A DNA stretch of 64,000 nucleotides from Chitinophaga terrae (ex Kim and Jung 2007) (GCF_900107795.1 NZ_FNRL01000004.1:248001-312000); one strand, 5' to 3'. Shown: positions 19,699 through 29,510, numbered from the stretch's first letter. Made by a program: numbers and translations. The notes: generated by a model from the letters alone, not told the origin.

Positions 19699-22600
19699 AT
19701 GAAAAAAAACGCACCTCCTGCCAGGGAGGGAAAAGCACTATGTCTGCTTAAATTCCTTCTATGTATGAAGCTTTCCATGTTAATTATTTTTCTTACTGCT
19801 ACCCAGGTCAATGCCGCGAAAGTATTCAGCCAGACTTTAACAGCCAGCTTTGAACAAACTGAGTTGCGTACTATCCTGAATGTGATCGAGAAAAAGACCA
19901 AAGTCAGGTTCTTATATAATTACGATCTTTCCCTGTTAACGAAAAAAGTTGATTTCTCTGTTAAGGAGGCAAAGGTGACGGATGCCCTCAATAAACTGCT
20001 GGATAAAACAGGATTGCGTTACAAGGATATGGGGAATAACCTGATCGTTATTTCATCCGGCAACGACAGGGAAGCTGAACGGACCCGTGTAGCCGTTAGC
20101 GGTACTGTGACTGATGAAAGCGGTCAGCCTTTACCAGGTGTAAGCATCAATATCAAAGGCACTTCTCTTGGTACAACCACTAACGCCGAAGGGCATTTTA
20201 ACTTAAACACCCGCTCGGCAGACGATATCTTAATATTCACCTATATCGGTTACGCTTCGCAGGAAATTCCGCTGAATGGCAGAACGGTGCTCAGCGTCAA
20301 AATGCTGGCCACTTCCAGCAACCTGAACGATGTAGTGGTAGTTGGTTATGGCACCCAGAAGAAGCAGAATGTTACAGGCGCAATTGCCTCTGTTCCCATG
20401 CAGGAACTCCGCGACATGCCGGTTTCTAACGTGGCAACAGGACTGCAGGGAAAAATAGCCGGCGTAGTAGTGCAGCAGAATTCCGGCAGCCCAGGCAGAA
20501 CGCCCGCCATCAAGGTACGGGGCTTCGGGTCTATTACCGCCGGTAATAACCCATTGATCGTAGTAGATGGCAATATTGTTTCGCCAACAGTTTTCGGGTT
20601 GTTTGACGCCGATGAAATTGAAAAGATAGATGTACTGAAAGACGCTTCTTCTGCGGCTATCTATGGTTCCAGAGGGTCCAACGGCGTTATACTGGTAACT
20701 ACAAAAAGAGGCCGCGCCGGCAAAACAAAAATGGGATTAAGCGTATACACCGGTTACCAGGAGGTAACGAAGAAACTGGATGTACTCAACTCCCAGCAGT
20801 TCGCTGAGTTTGCAAAAGAGGCGGCTAACAATGCGTACCTGGACAATGTTCCCGGCGCTAAAATTACAGACCCCAACAGCGCCAGGCCTTCTGACTACCT
20901 GCGTTACAGGTACGCCCGCGGCGACCTGTTCGACTGGTTCAATTTCGATGATCCGGCTAAAGTAGCGGCGCTTCCTGATCATAAGTTCCAGGACCTGATC
21001 TTCCGCCGGGCGCCTATCAGCAACTATCATTTTACTGCCAGCGGCGGTACGGAAACCGTGCAGTATACAGTGAGCGCAGGCTACCTCAAACAAGATGGTA
21101 TCATCCAGCGCTCAGCCATGGACCGCTATACTTTACGCGCCAACGTAGATATTAAAGCTACCCCGAAACTTACGTTAGGCGCCAACATCAATCCTTCTTA
21201 CAGGATAACACAGGAGGTGAAATCCGACGGCCACTGGGCAGATAATGGCATCATCAACGCTGCATTGTCTGCATTGCCTATGGCCCCGATCTACGACGAT
21301 AAAGGGAACTATTCTTCACAAGCGGCGCTGGCAGCGCCATACAACCTGCCGGGCATTACCAACCCTGTAGCCAATTACAGCGAATACCACAGCCAGTTTG
21401 ACCAGACTAACCTCATATCCAACGTGTATGCGGAATATAAATTCCTTCCCAACCTGAAATACAGGGTGTCGGGGAACGTCAATCTTTTCCAGAACAGGAG
21501 AAATGCCTATACGACTTCAAAAATGCCGCTCAACCAGCAGTTGCCGCCTACCGCCGCTACCGGAAGCGCATTTTCTGAACAGGAACTTAACTGGCTGGTA
21601 AACCAGGTGCTGACCTATAACGTGACGTTTAACAACAAACATAACCTGGAAGTGCTGGCTGGTACCGAATCCAATAAAGTGCAATACCAGTCTTCCAATG
21701 CTGCCGGCAGCGCGTTTGCAAACGACATCGTGGAAACGCTGAACGCCGCAGGTTTGCCAACATCCGTTACTTCCCAGAAAACGGAAAATGCAACAGTATC
21801 TTACTTTGCAAGAGTAGACTATAACTATCTTTCTAAATACCTGCTTAAAATATCTGTGCGCCGCGATGGGTCTTCTATCTTCGGACCAGATAACAGGTTT
21901 GGTACTTTCCCGGCCGCCTCTGTAGGTTGGAGGGTTACGGAAGAACCCTTTATGAAGAACCTGTCAGCGCTTTCAGAACTCAAACTGCGTGTCAGCTACG
22001 GTCTTTCAGGCAACAACGCCTTCTCCGTCTACTATCCGTATATGGGGACGCTTGGCACAGCCAATTATGCCTTTACCAATAACCTGGCTACTGGCCTTGC
22101 TATCAATTCTCTGTCTAACAACAGCCTGGGTTGGGAACGCAACCAGCAGCTCGACCTGGGCCTCGAAATTGGTTTGCTGAAGAACAGGATCTTCGTTTCT
22201 GTAGATTATTACGATCGTATCACCAAAGACCTGTTATTATACGTGAACGTACCTACGCTGACAGGCTTTGGATCTGCCTATAAAAATATCGGCAGAATGA
22301 GCAATAAAGGGATGGAGTTTGTTGTGAACAGTTATAACCTTACAGGCGCATTCACCTGGAACACCAGCGCCAATCTTTCCTTTAACAAGAACAAGGTACT
22401 GGAACTGGGGCCCACAGGCGATCCTATACTGACCGGCAGCGGGATCGGCGAAACGAATATCACGATGATAGGCCAGCCCATCGGTAGTTTCTATGGATAC
22501 AAACAACTTGGCGTCTTTAAAGATGAAGCCGACCTGCATACCAATCCACACGATAAAACAACCAGGCCCGGCGATGTGAAATACGCGGATATAAACGGCG

Positions 22601-23151
22601 ATGGCATTATTGATGCAAAAGACAGGACCGTTATAGGAAACAACCAGCCAGACTTCATCTATGGCATGACCAATACTTTCTCTTATAAGAACATCGATCT
22701 CTCTGTTTCCATTCAAGGTACGCAGGGCGGGAAGATCCTTAACCTGAGCCGCCGGTTCTTCGATAACCTGGAAGGCGGCGGCAATAACCTGTCGATAATC
22801 CTGGATCGCTGGCGTTCACCACAGAATCCCGGTAACGGCATTGAACCAAGAGCCAATGCCCGCACTACCGGAAACAATAATGCCGTATCGTCCCGCTGGG
22901 TTGAAGACGGCTCTTACCTGCGGATACAGAATGTGAGCCTGGGCTATAAATTGCCTAAATCGGTGACGGATCGTATCAGGCTGCAACAGGTACGGATATA
23001 CGCTTCTGTGCAGAATCTTTATACCTGGTCAAAGTACCTGAATTTTAACCCTGAAGTTAGTAACTATGAAGGCGCTTTAACAGGAGGAGTGGATTATGGC
23101 AGCTACCCGTTGGCAAGAACGATGACATTAGGTATCAATATTGGTTTTTAA
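19699..23151 (+). CDS. SusC/RagA TonB-linked outer-membrane protein with STN domain (PUL 1)
   Basis: 1150 residues from the ATG at 19699; an upstream ATG at 19633 would add 22 residues before the charged n-region of the signal peptide (residues 1-45, ending VNAAKVFSQ). Order: STN secretin/TonB N-terminal domain (about 48-98, FEQTELRTILNVIEKKTKVRFLY), CarboxypepD_reg-like domain (about 112-195, SGTVTDESGQPLPGVSINIKG), TonB box and plug (LNDVVVVGYGTQKKQNVTGA; IEKIDVLKDASSAAIYGSRG), then a 22-stranded barrel ending TLGINIGF. It imports oligosaccharides across the outer membrane together with the following SusD lipoprotein. The STN domain fits with the sigma/FecR pair directly upstream. Confidence 0.96.
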   Translation: MKKNAPPAREGKALCLLKFLLCMKLSMLIIFLTATQVNAAKVFSQTLTASFEQTELRTILNVIEKKTKVRFLYNYDLSLLTKKVDFSVKEAKVTDALNKLLDKTGLRYKDMGNNLIVISSGNDREAERTRVAVSGTVTDESGQPLPGVSINIKGTSLGTTTNAEGHFNLNTRSADDILIFTYIGYASQEIPLNGRTVLSVKMLATSSNLNDVVVVGYGTQKKQNVTGAIASVPMQELRDMPVSNVATGLQGKIAGVVVQQNSGSPGRTPAIKVRGFGSITAGNNPLIVVDGNIVSPTVFGLFDADEIEKIDVLKDASSAAIYGSRGSNGVILVTTKRGRAGKTKMGLSVYTGYQEVTKKLDVLNSQQFAEFAKEAANNAYLDNVPGAKITDPNSARPSDYLRYRYARGDLFDWFNFDDPAKVAALPDHKFQDLIFRRAPISNYHFTASGGTETVQYTVSAGYLKQDGIIQRSAMDRYTLRANVDIKATPKLTLGANINPSYRITQEVKSDGHWADNGIINAALSALPMAPIYDDKGNYSSQAALAAPYNLPGITNPVANYSEYHSQFDQTNLISNVYAEYKFLPNLKYRVSGNVNLFQNRRNAYTTSKMPLNQQLPPTAATGSAFSEQELNWLVNQVLTYNVTFNNKHNLEVLAGTESNKVQYQSSNAAGSAFANDIVETLNAAGLPTSVTSQKTENATVSYFARVDYNYLSKYLLKISVRRDGSSIFGPDNRFGTFPAASVGWRVTEEPFMKNLSALSELKLRVSYGLSGNNAFSVYYPYMGTLGTANYAFTNNLATGLAINSLSNNSLGWERNQQLDLGLEIGLLKNRIFVSVDYYDRITKDLLLYVNVPTLTGFGSAYKNIGRMSNKGMEFVVNSYNLTGAFTWNTSANLSFNKNKVLELGPTGDPILTGSGIGETNITMIGQPIGSFYGYKQLGVFKDEADLHTNPHDKTTRPGDVKYADINGDGIIDAKDRTVIGNNQPDFIYGMTNTFSYKNIDLSVSIQGTQGGKILNLSRRFFDNLEGGGNNLSIILDRWRSPQNPGNGIEPRANARTTGNNNAVSSRWVEDGSYLRIQNVSLGYKLPKSVTDRIRLQQVRIYASVQNLYTWSKYLNFNPEVSNYEGALTGGVDYGSYPLARTMTLGINIGF

Positions 23152-23181
23152 TGCCTGGTTAAACGACAAAAATTATATCAG

Positions 23182-24645
23182 ATGAAATTCAATAATCATA
23201 TCATATACAAGGCAGGATTGGTTGTGCTTATGCTGTCGTCCTGTGGTAAAGGGTTTATAGACCTTAAGCCGAAATCCAGTGTTACTACCGGTAATTTTTA
23301 CCAGACAGCGGAAGATTTCAGGAACGCTGTGAACGGCGCATACGCCGGGCTCAGGTTAAACGGCACCTATGGGGCCGACAGTTATATATTTGGAGAAGTG
23401 AGATCAGATAACGCAGTGCCAGTATCTTCCGGTTCGGTTACCGACCAGGATGAATTTGACCGCTTCTATATACGCACTACCAATCCATATATCAATAACC
23501 GTTGGGCGGATAGTTATAACGCGATAGCAAGATGCAATGCTATACTGGGCCGTATTGATCCTATTGCAATGGATAACAACCTGAAAGCGCGTTATATCGG
23601 TGAAGCAAAATTCCTGCGGGCCTTATTCTTCTTTAACCTGGTACGTACTTACGGAGATGTGCCATTGGTATTGAAAGAAATTGTGAACTCGGACGACGGA
23701 TATGCCTATGGCAGAAATCCCAAAGCCGAAGTATATGCGCAGATAGAAAAAGACCTTACGGAAGCGGCGCAGGCATTGCCGGTTTCTTACAATGGTAACG
23801 ATATTGGCCGCGCTACCCAGGGCGCCGCAAAAGCTATACTGGCGCGGGTATTGCTCACCCAAAAGAAATATCCGCAGGCTACCGAACAGTTGAAAGCGGT
23901 GATAGACCAGAAGCAGTATGACCTGGTAACCTCGTACGCCGATTTTTTTAAAGTAAGCAACAAGAATAACAAGGAAGCTATTTTTGATGTGCAGTATAAG
24001 TCAGGGGGCGTAGGACTTGGCAATCCATGGCCTAACTCTTTTGCTCCCCAGAACTCCGGCAACGCGGTGATCATGTTCGGAGGCGGGGGTAACAACACGC
24101 CATCCAACGACCTGGTGAATGATTACGAAGCGGGCGATCTGCGGAAAGATGCAACCGTTGCTACTTCCTATGTCAATGCCAGCGGTACGACCATTCCAGG
24201 TAATTTTGTGAAGAAGTATTTTGATGTACCTGCAACCGCCAACGACAATGGAAACAATATTCCTGTGATCCGTTATGCAGATGTGTTGCTCATGTATGCA
24301 GAGTGCCTGAACGAAGCAGCATATGTAGCCAATGGCGATGCCTTTACTTACCTGAACAAGGTACGCAACAGGGCCGGCCTGAAAGATCTGACCGCAGCCC
24401 AGGTACCCGACCAGGCTGCATTCCGCCTGGCTATGGAACATGAAAGAAGAGTGGAGTTTGCATTTGAAAACCTGCGCTGGTACGACCTGGTAAGAACAGG
24501 ACGCGCTATCCCGGTAATGAACGGGAAAGCTACCCAGATCAACCTGGTGAACCCGGTTACTAACCAGAACCTGGTGTTCCCCATCCCACAAAGCCAGATA
24601 GATATCAACAAAACAAAGATCACGCAGAACGAAGGATCTAACTGA
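23182..24645 (+). CDS. RagB/SusD family lipoprotein (PUL 1)
   Basis: 487 residues with an SPII signal; the lipidated residue is C21 in VLMLSSCGKGF. It has the SusD helical TPR scaffold: NGAYAGLRLNGTYG, WADSYNAIARCNAILGRID, GEAKFLRALFFFNLVRTYGDVPLV, AAKAILARVLLTQKKYPQATEQL, and C-terminal RYADVLLMYAECLNEA, LNKVRNRAGL and EHERRVEFAFENLRWYDLVRTG. It caps the SusC barrel on the outside of the cell and binds the glycan. It starts 30 bases after the susC stop. A hairpin with a U-tract follows, before the enzyme genes. Confidence 0.95.
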   Translation: MKFNNHIIYKAGLVVLMLSSCGKGFIDLKPKSSVTTGNFYQTAEDFRNAVNGAYAGLRLNGTYGADSYIFGEVRSDNAVPVSSGSVTDQDEFDRFYIRTTNPYINNRWADSYNAIARCNAILGRIDPIAMDNNLKARYIGEAKFLRALFFFNLVRTYGDVPLVLKEIVNSDDGYAYGRNPKAEVYAQIEKDLTEAAQALPVSYNGNDIGRATQGAAKAILARVLLTQKKYPQATEQLKAVIDQKQYDLVTSYADFFKVSNKNNKEAIFDVQYKSGGVGLGNPWPNSFAPQNSGNAVIMFGGGGNNTPSNDLVNDYEAGDLRKDATVATSYVNASGTTIPGNFVKKYFDVPATANDNGNNIPVIRYADVLLMYAECLNEAAYVANGDAFTYLNKVRNRAGLKDLTAAQVPDQAAFRLAMEHERRVEFAFENLRWYDLVRTGRAIPVMNGKATQINLVNPVTNQNLVFPIPQSQIDINKTKITQNEGSN

Positions 24646-24650
24646 TTTAA

Positions 24651-24683
24651 ACAGGCCAGAGGCGACAGCCCTGGCCTGTTTTT
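24651..24683 (+). terminator. intra-operon terminator between susD and the enzyme genes
   Basis: ACAGGCCAG (24651-24659) and CTGGCCTGT (24671-24679) form a 9-bp stem followed by TTTTT. It lies between susD and the MGH1-type hydrolase gene, 6 bases after the susD stop, and would give higher expression of the transport pair than of the enzymes. Confidence 0.8.
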
Positions 24684-24701
24684 CTATGCAATGTTTCTAT
24701 T

Positions 24702-27455
24702 ATGAAATCAATGAAAGGACTTGCTTTTTGCCTGCTGTCTTTACTGGCGGGAGAAAGCATTGCGCAGGTAAATATTCCACGGTACGATACAACAGGACTG
24801 AATGGTAACCATGATCTGCACCTGCCGGCCTGGGGACCATATTCCAAAGGGTATGCAGGGATCTCGCATATCCCGGAACTGAAATCCGGCAAGCGTTTCG
24901 ATTTTTCGGTATTGCCAGGCTATTACCGTAATAAAATACTCGTACCTAATGTTCGCTTCGAATCCTCTTACTTTCCCTGGAATGTAAAAGAAGACCTGAG
25001 TAAGATTGTGTACCGTTATGAGCTGGAATGGAAAGACCAGGTGTATACGGATGTCACTTATCAACTAATAGACCCGTCAACCGTGCTGGTATCGGTGCAT
25101 TGCGTCAATAATACCGCACTTCCTCAGAACCTCTCCCTGAACCTGGTAGGATCGGTCAGTTATCCTGAAAATTATGGCCTGTTTACCTTGCAACACGACA
25201 ACGATGCAAAATGGTATAACGCCGTTGGTTACAGGTCCGTTTCCTATGCCGTAAAGAAGCCTACCGATAACCTGGTCACTGATGGCTGGATGCGGGGAGA
25301 AGTAAGGGATCAGGGTTTGATAGAAGGCCGGGGAATAGGGCAGGGGTTTGGCAGGCAGGCTGGCGATAAGCTGGAGTATGAAGTGAACTTCCCTCAGGAT
25401 GCAGTGCAAGGCAGACTGCTCCTCGTATACACGATGAAGAGCGGCAAAGGATCGGCCCTGCAGCTCTCAGGACTCCTTAACCAGCGGGTTGATTTCAAAC
25501 CCTCTGATACACTGGCGATCGCGGAAATTCCTTTTACAGCAGGAAAAGACAGGCAACGCCTGGCCATCACTTCTCTTGGCGGCGGCGATATAGTACTGAA
25601 TGGTTTTGCGCTGACTACTTCAAAAGGGCCTGTCAGGATCGTTCCTGCAACGATTTCTAAAAGCCCTGTAACGGAAGAAGATCCAAAAGCGCATACCTTA
25701 TTGCTGAAATACCGTGATATCCCCATGTATTACGGCATCACCTGGGATCAGGAGCCCTCCAGGATCCGGACTATACAGAACGACGAACTGGATATTTATA
25801 TGCGGGAGGTAACGCATAACCATGTAAGCAAAGTGTTGAAAGGAAATATGAAGGGAGAATACGCGAATGTCTTTATCAGGCCCGTTGAGTTGCAGCCATT
25901 TTCTTCACAGACCTGTACTGCGTTGATCAGCTATGGGCCGAAGGACAGTGTGCTGGCAACGCTGACCAAGAACACTCCTTTGCAAACGCGTTTCGCGGCG
26001 CAGTTAAAGGATACTATCTCTGCGGTCAAAGGAATATTACCGGAAGGAGCGCCCTATCTTTTTACTAACAAAATGCTGAAAAGCGCCTTGTTCTCTAATA
26101 TTGTTTATCCCATTTATACGCAGGGTCAATACATCAGGCATTTTACGCCAGGTAAATGGTGGAATAGTTTATATACTTGGGATGTTGGCTTCATAGCATT
26201 GGGATTAACAACTGCTGATAGTCTTAAGCTGGCGATAGATTGTCTTAACGCTTACCTGACCCCTCCGGGCAGCCAGTCGGCCTTTGTGCATCATGGTTCC
26301 CCGGTTCCTGTGCAGGTCTATGCGTTCCTGGAGATCTGGAATAAAACCCAATCCAAAGAACTACTCAGTTATTTTTACCCGGGACTGAAACAGTATTACG
26401 AATTTATGGCAGGGCGTTACGGAAGTTCAACAACGAATGTACTTCAATCCAACCTGCTTAAGACCTGGGATTATTTCTACAACTCAGGCGGCTGGGACGA
26501 CTATCCTCCGCAAGTGGAAGTACACAAGAGGCAACTGGAAAAAAGCGTTACCCCGGTGATCACCACGGCGCAGGTGATCCGCATGGCGAAAATTCTCAGG
26601 ATGGCCGCCAGGGCGCTGAATAAAACTGCTGACCTGGAAGAATATGATAAGGATATTCAAAGATTTTCGACCGCACTGCAACGCCAGGCATGGGATGCAG
26701 GCAGCGGTTATTTTTCCTATATGTTGCACGACAGTAGCGGTCGTGCAACCACTTTCTTCAAAGATCCCCGGTCGGGCGACAATTTCAACAAGGGATTGGA
26801 TGGAGCTTACCCCCTTGTAGCGGGCATTTGTACGCCTGCCCAGCAGGAAGGACTAATAGATAAGCTCTTTTCCCCCAGGCATATGTGGAGTCCTTCGGGC
26901 ATTACAGTAGTAGATCAGTCGGCCCCTTATTACCTGGCAGACGGTTATTGGAATGGGGCCGTATGGATGCCGCATCAGTGGTTTGTCTGGAAAACAATGC
27001 TGGACCTGGACAGGAGCGATCTTGCCAGCAAAGTAGCGATGAAAGGCCTGGATGTTTTCAGGCGGGAAACAGATGCTTCCTATTATACTTTCGAACATTT
27101 CCTGGCATCAACCGGCAGGGGAGCCGGCTGGCACCAGTTTTCGGGATTGTCGACCCCTGTACTGGCCTGGTTTGCGGCCTATTTTAAAACCGGGACCATC
27201 ACCCCAGGATTTGAAATATGGATCAACGAACAGGCGTTTAACGGGGAGTATACGGAATACAAAGCAGCGATATCGTTCGACCAGGCAACGGCTCCGCATA
27301 AGCGGGCAATGCTGGCCGGAATGAACCCGGCGTTTGATTACCAGGCAACGTTTAACGGGAAACCGATTGCAATAGCCCGTATGGCTAAAGGAGTACTACA
27401 GCTTACCTTGCCTGCAACAAACAAAAGCGGGACATTACTGATCCGGAAGAAGTGA
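24702..27455 (+). CDS. secreted glycoside hydrolase with MGH1/GH63-like (alpha/alpha)6 barrel
   Basis: 917 residues with a signal peptide (MKSMKGLAFCLLSLLAGESIAQ). Residues about 25-440 are beta-rich and hold the N-terminal sandwich. The rest is a (alpha/alpha)6 toroid of the MGH1/GH63-like kind: WNSLYTWDVGFIALGLTTAD, AFVHHGSPVPVQVYAFLEIW, DDYPPQVEVHKRQLEKSV, FFKDPRSGDNFNKGLDGAYPLVAGI, WSPSGITVVDQSAPYYLADGYWNGAVWMPHQWF and STGRGAGWHQFSGLSTPVLAWF. Proteins of this fold cleave alpha-linked glucosides or mannosylglycerate-type bonds with inversion. The substrate is not resolved. Third enzyme gene position in PUL 1, downstream of a terminator-like hairpin. Confidence 0.75.
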   Translation: MKSMKGLAFCLLSLLAGESIAQVNIPRYDTTGLNGNHDLHLPAWGPYSKGYAGISHIPELKSGKRFDFSVLPGYYRNKILVPNVRFESSYFPWNVKEDLSKIVYRYELEWKDQVYTDVTYQLIDPSTVLVSVHCVNNTALPQNLSLNLVGSVSYPENYGLFTLQHDNDAKWYNAVGYRSVSYAVKKPTDNLVTDGWMRGEVRDQGLIEGRGIGQGFGRQAGDKLEYEVNFPQDAVQGRLLLVYTMKSGKGSALQLSGLLNQRVDFKPSDTLAIAEIPFTAGKDRQRLAITSLGGGDIVLNGFALTTSKGPVRIVPATISKSPVTEEDPKAHTLLLKYRDIPMYYGITWDQEPSRIRTIQNDELDIYMREVTHNHVSKVLKGNMKGEYANVFIRPVELQPFSSQTCTALISYGPKDSVLATLTKNTPLQTRFAAQLKDTISAVKGILPEGAPYLFTNKMLKSALFSNIVYPIYTQGQYIRHFTPGKWWNSLYTWDVGFIALGLTTADSLKLAIDCLNAYLTPPGSQSAFVHHGSPVPVQVYAFLEIWNKTQSKELLSYFYPGLKQYYEFMAGRYGSSTTNVLQSNLLKTWDYFYNSGGWDDYPPQVEVHKRQLEKSVTPVITTAQVIRMAKILRMAARALNKTADLEEYDKDIQRFSTALQRQAWDAGSGYFSYMLHDSSGRATTFFKDPRSGDNFNKGLDGAYPLVAGICTPAQQEGLIDKLFSPRHMWSPSGITVVDQSAPYYLADGYWNGAVWMPHQWFVWKTMLDLDRSDLASKVAMKGLDVFRRETDASYYTFEHFLASTGRGAGWHQFSGLSTPVLAWFAAYFKTGTITPGFEIWINEQAFNGEYTEYKAAISFDQATAPHKRAMLAGMNPAFDYQATFNGKPIAIARMAKGVLQLTLPATNKSGTLLIRKK

Positions 27456-27518
27456 CAGGATATCTATAAAGTGCATTTTTTTATCGATAAAATGGAAATC
27501 TAAAAAATATATGATAAG

Positions 27519-27573
27519 TACTTTTGGGCCGAAATGAGGAGGGCATCCTCGGTTTAATGACAGCCCAAAAGTA
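27519..27573 (+). promoter_or_regulatory. long inverted repeat before the GH97 gene
   Basis: TACTTTTGGGC (27519-27529) and GCCCAAAAGTA (27563-27573) are perfect 11-bp reverse complements; a few bases on each side add one G-U pair and two A-T pairs. The 33-base loop contains its own 5-bp hairpin (GAGGA/TCCTC at 27536-27550). The right arm ends 11 bases before the ATG of the GH97 gene, so the folded RNA could occlude the ribosome-binding region or serve as a terminator/antiterminator. Confidence 0.5.
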
Positions 27574-27584
27574 TTTGACAATTC

Positions 27585-29510
27585 ATGAAAAAGATCTTTG
27601 CATTCACCACGTTATTAATGCTGGCAGGCCTGCGCCTGTTGGCTGCGCACCAGGTATCCAGCCCCGACGGCAGGATCGTTGTTGATGTATTTACAGACGA
27701 CCAGGGAAATCCCAAGTATACCATTGCATTTAACGGATCGAAGTTGCTGGCGCCTTCTTCTCTGGGCCTGGAACTCGATGGTATCAACTTTTTTAGCGGC
27801 TTAAAGCTCGTTGCTGCTTCGGGAATCGAATCCGTACGCGATCAGTATAACATGATAAGCGGGAAAAGGACCATCAATCATTACCTGGCGAAGAAAAGGA
27901 CGTTTACCTTCCAGGAGAGAAGCGGCCGGAAAATAGCGGTTATTTTCCAGGTGTCGAACGACGGGGTAGCCTTCAGGTACCAGTTTGCCGGCAATGGAGA
28001 AGTAAAAACCGTTAAAGCGGAATATACATCGTTTGCCTTACCAACCGCCAGGGCTTTTATCCAGCCTTTAGCCGTAGCTAAATCAGGCTGGGAACAAGCC
28101 AACCCGTCGTACGAAGAACACTATTACCAGGATGTACCAGCCGGTACGCCTTCCGAACTGGGTGCAGGGTTTATATACCCGGCATTGTTCCATGTTGCCG
28201 GTAACTGGGTGCTGATCTCTGAAGCTGCCGTAGGGCGCGACTGGTGCGCCACGCACCTGGACTGCGAGAATGGCAACCCAGAATATAAAGTAAAGTTCCC
28301 TGATGCACGGGAAGTAATCTTTGATAAACAGTTGCTGCCTGTTCAAAAAATGAATGGAGTTTCGCCGTGGAGGATCATCGCGGTAGGTTCCCTGAAAACG
28401 ATCGTGGAATCAACGTTGGGCACCGACCTGGCAGATCCCCGCGCAATTAAAAACGCTTCTTTCGTTAAGCCGGGCAAAGCCAGCTGGAGCTGGATCAACA
28501 GTAAGGATGACTATATTATCTACGAAGAACAGAAAAAGTATATAGACTTTGCGGCAGATATGCACTGGCAATATTGCCTGATAGATGTGAACTGGGACAG
28601 GAACATCGGGTATGATAAAATAAAAGAGCTGGCCGATTATGCCAAAGGAAAGAATGTTGGATTGATACTCTGGTATAATTCGGCGGGCGATTGGAACACT
28701 GTAAAATATACGCCCCGCAATAAACTGCTCACCAAAGAACTGCGGCAAAAAGAGTTTGCCCTGTTACAGTCGATGGGTATCAAAGGCATTAAAGTTGATT
28801 TCTTTGGCGGAGATGGAAAATCAGTCATGCAGTACTACGACGATATTTTGCAGGACGCTGCCCGGTACGATCTTATGGTGAATTTTCATGGCGCAACGTT
28901 GCCAAGAGGCATAGCCCGGACATATCCTAACCTCGTAACCGCAGAAGCGGTGAAAGGAATGGAGTATGCGACTTTTGACCAGAAGGATGCGGATAAACTG
29001 CCAAACCATGCAGCCATGCTGCCATTCACCCGGAATGTATTCGATCCTATGGACTTTACGCCGATGAATCTTTATAAATTCACTTCTACCAACACTGTCA
29101 GGAAAACCACTGCTGCGTTTGAACTGGCCACTACTATCGTTTTCTGGTCGGGTATCCAGCACATGGCGGAATCGCCTGAAGGGATGAGCCATGTACCGGG
29201 ATTTGCCAAACAGTTTTTGCGCACCTTGCCTGATACCTGGAACGAAACCCGTTTCATTACCGGCTACCCCGGGAAGGATGTGGTGATCGCAAGACGCAGT
29301 GGCAATAAATGGTTTGTTGCGGGGGTCAATGGAGAACAAACTGCGAAAGAGCTGAAACTGGATCTCGCCTTCCTTGGAAAAAGAAAGGCAGTATGGATCA
29401 ATGAAGATAGCAGCGATCTCCTGAAACAAACGGAAATAACCCTTCCTGCCAGCGGGGCGTTGCCAATTTCGCTGGCTGCCAACGGAGGTTTTGTATTGGT
29501 AATTGAGTGA
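27585..29510 (+). CDS. GH97 glycoside hydrolase (retaining alpha-galactosidase-type active site)
   Basis: 641 residues with a signal peptide (MKKIFAFTTLLMLAGLRLLAAHQ). It has the GH97 order: N-terminal beta-sandwich (about 25-280), central (beta/alpha)8 catalytic domain (KPGKASWSWINSKDDYIIYEE, MHWQYCLIDVNWDRN, GIKGIKVDFFGGDGK, VTAEAVKGMEY) and a C-terminal beta-sheet domain. D405 in KVDFF and E460 in AVKGME are 55 residues apart, the same distance as the nucleophile and acid/base (D415 and E470) recalled for the retaining alpha-galactosidase BtGH97b. Inverting SusB-type members lack that Asp. It is periplasmic and the last enzyme gene of PUL 1. A bidirectional terminator follows. Confidence 0.92.
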   Translation: MKKIFAFTTLLMLAGLRLLAAHQVSSPDGRIVVDVFTDDQGNPKYTIAFNGSKLLAPSSLGLELDGINFFSGLKLVAASGIESVRDQYNMISGKRTINHYLAKKRTFTFQERSGRKIAVIFQVSNDGVAFRYQFAGNGEVKTVKAEYTSFALPTARAFIQPLAVAKSGWEQANPSYEEHYYQDVPAGTPSELGAGFIYPALFHVAGNWVLISEAAVGRDWCATHLDCENGNPEYKVKFPDAREVIFDKQLLPVQKMNGVSPWRIIAVGSLKTIVESTLGTDLADPRAIKNASFVKPGKASWSWINSKDDYIIYEEQKKYIDFAADMHWQYCLIDVNWDRNIGYDKIKELADYAKGKNVGLILWYNSAGDWNTVKYTPRNKLLTKELRQKEFALLQSMGIKGIKVDFFGGDGKSVMQYYDDILQDAARYDLMVNFHGATLPRGIARTYPNLVTAEAVKGMEYATFDQKDADKLPNHAAMLPFTRNVFDPMDFTPMNLYKFTSTNTVRKTTAAFELATTIVFWSGIQHMAESPEGMSHVPGFAKQFLRTLPDTWNETRFITGYPGKDVVIARRSGNKWFVAGVNGEQTAKELKLDLAFLGKRKAVWINEDSSDLLKQTEITLPASGALPISLAANGGFVLVIE

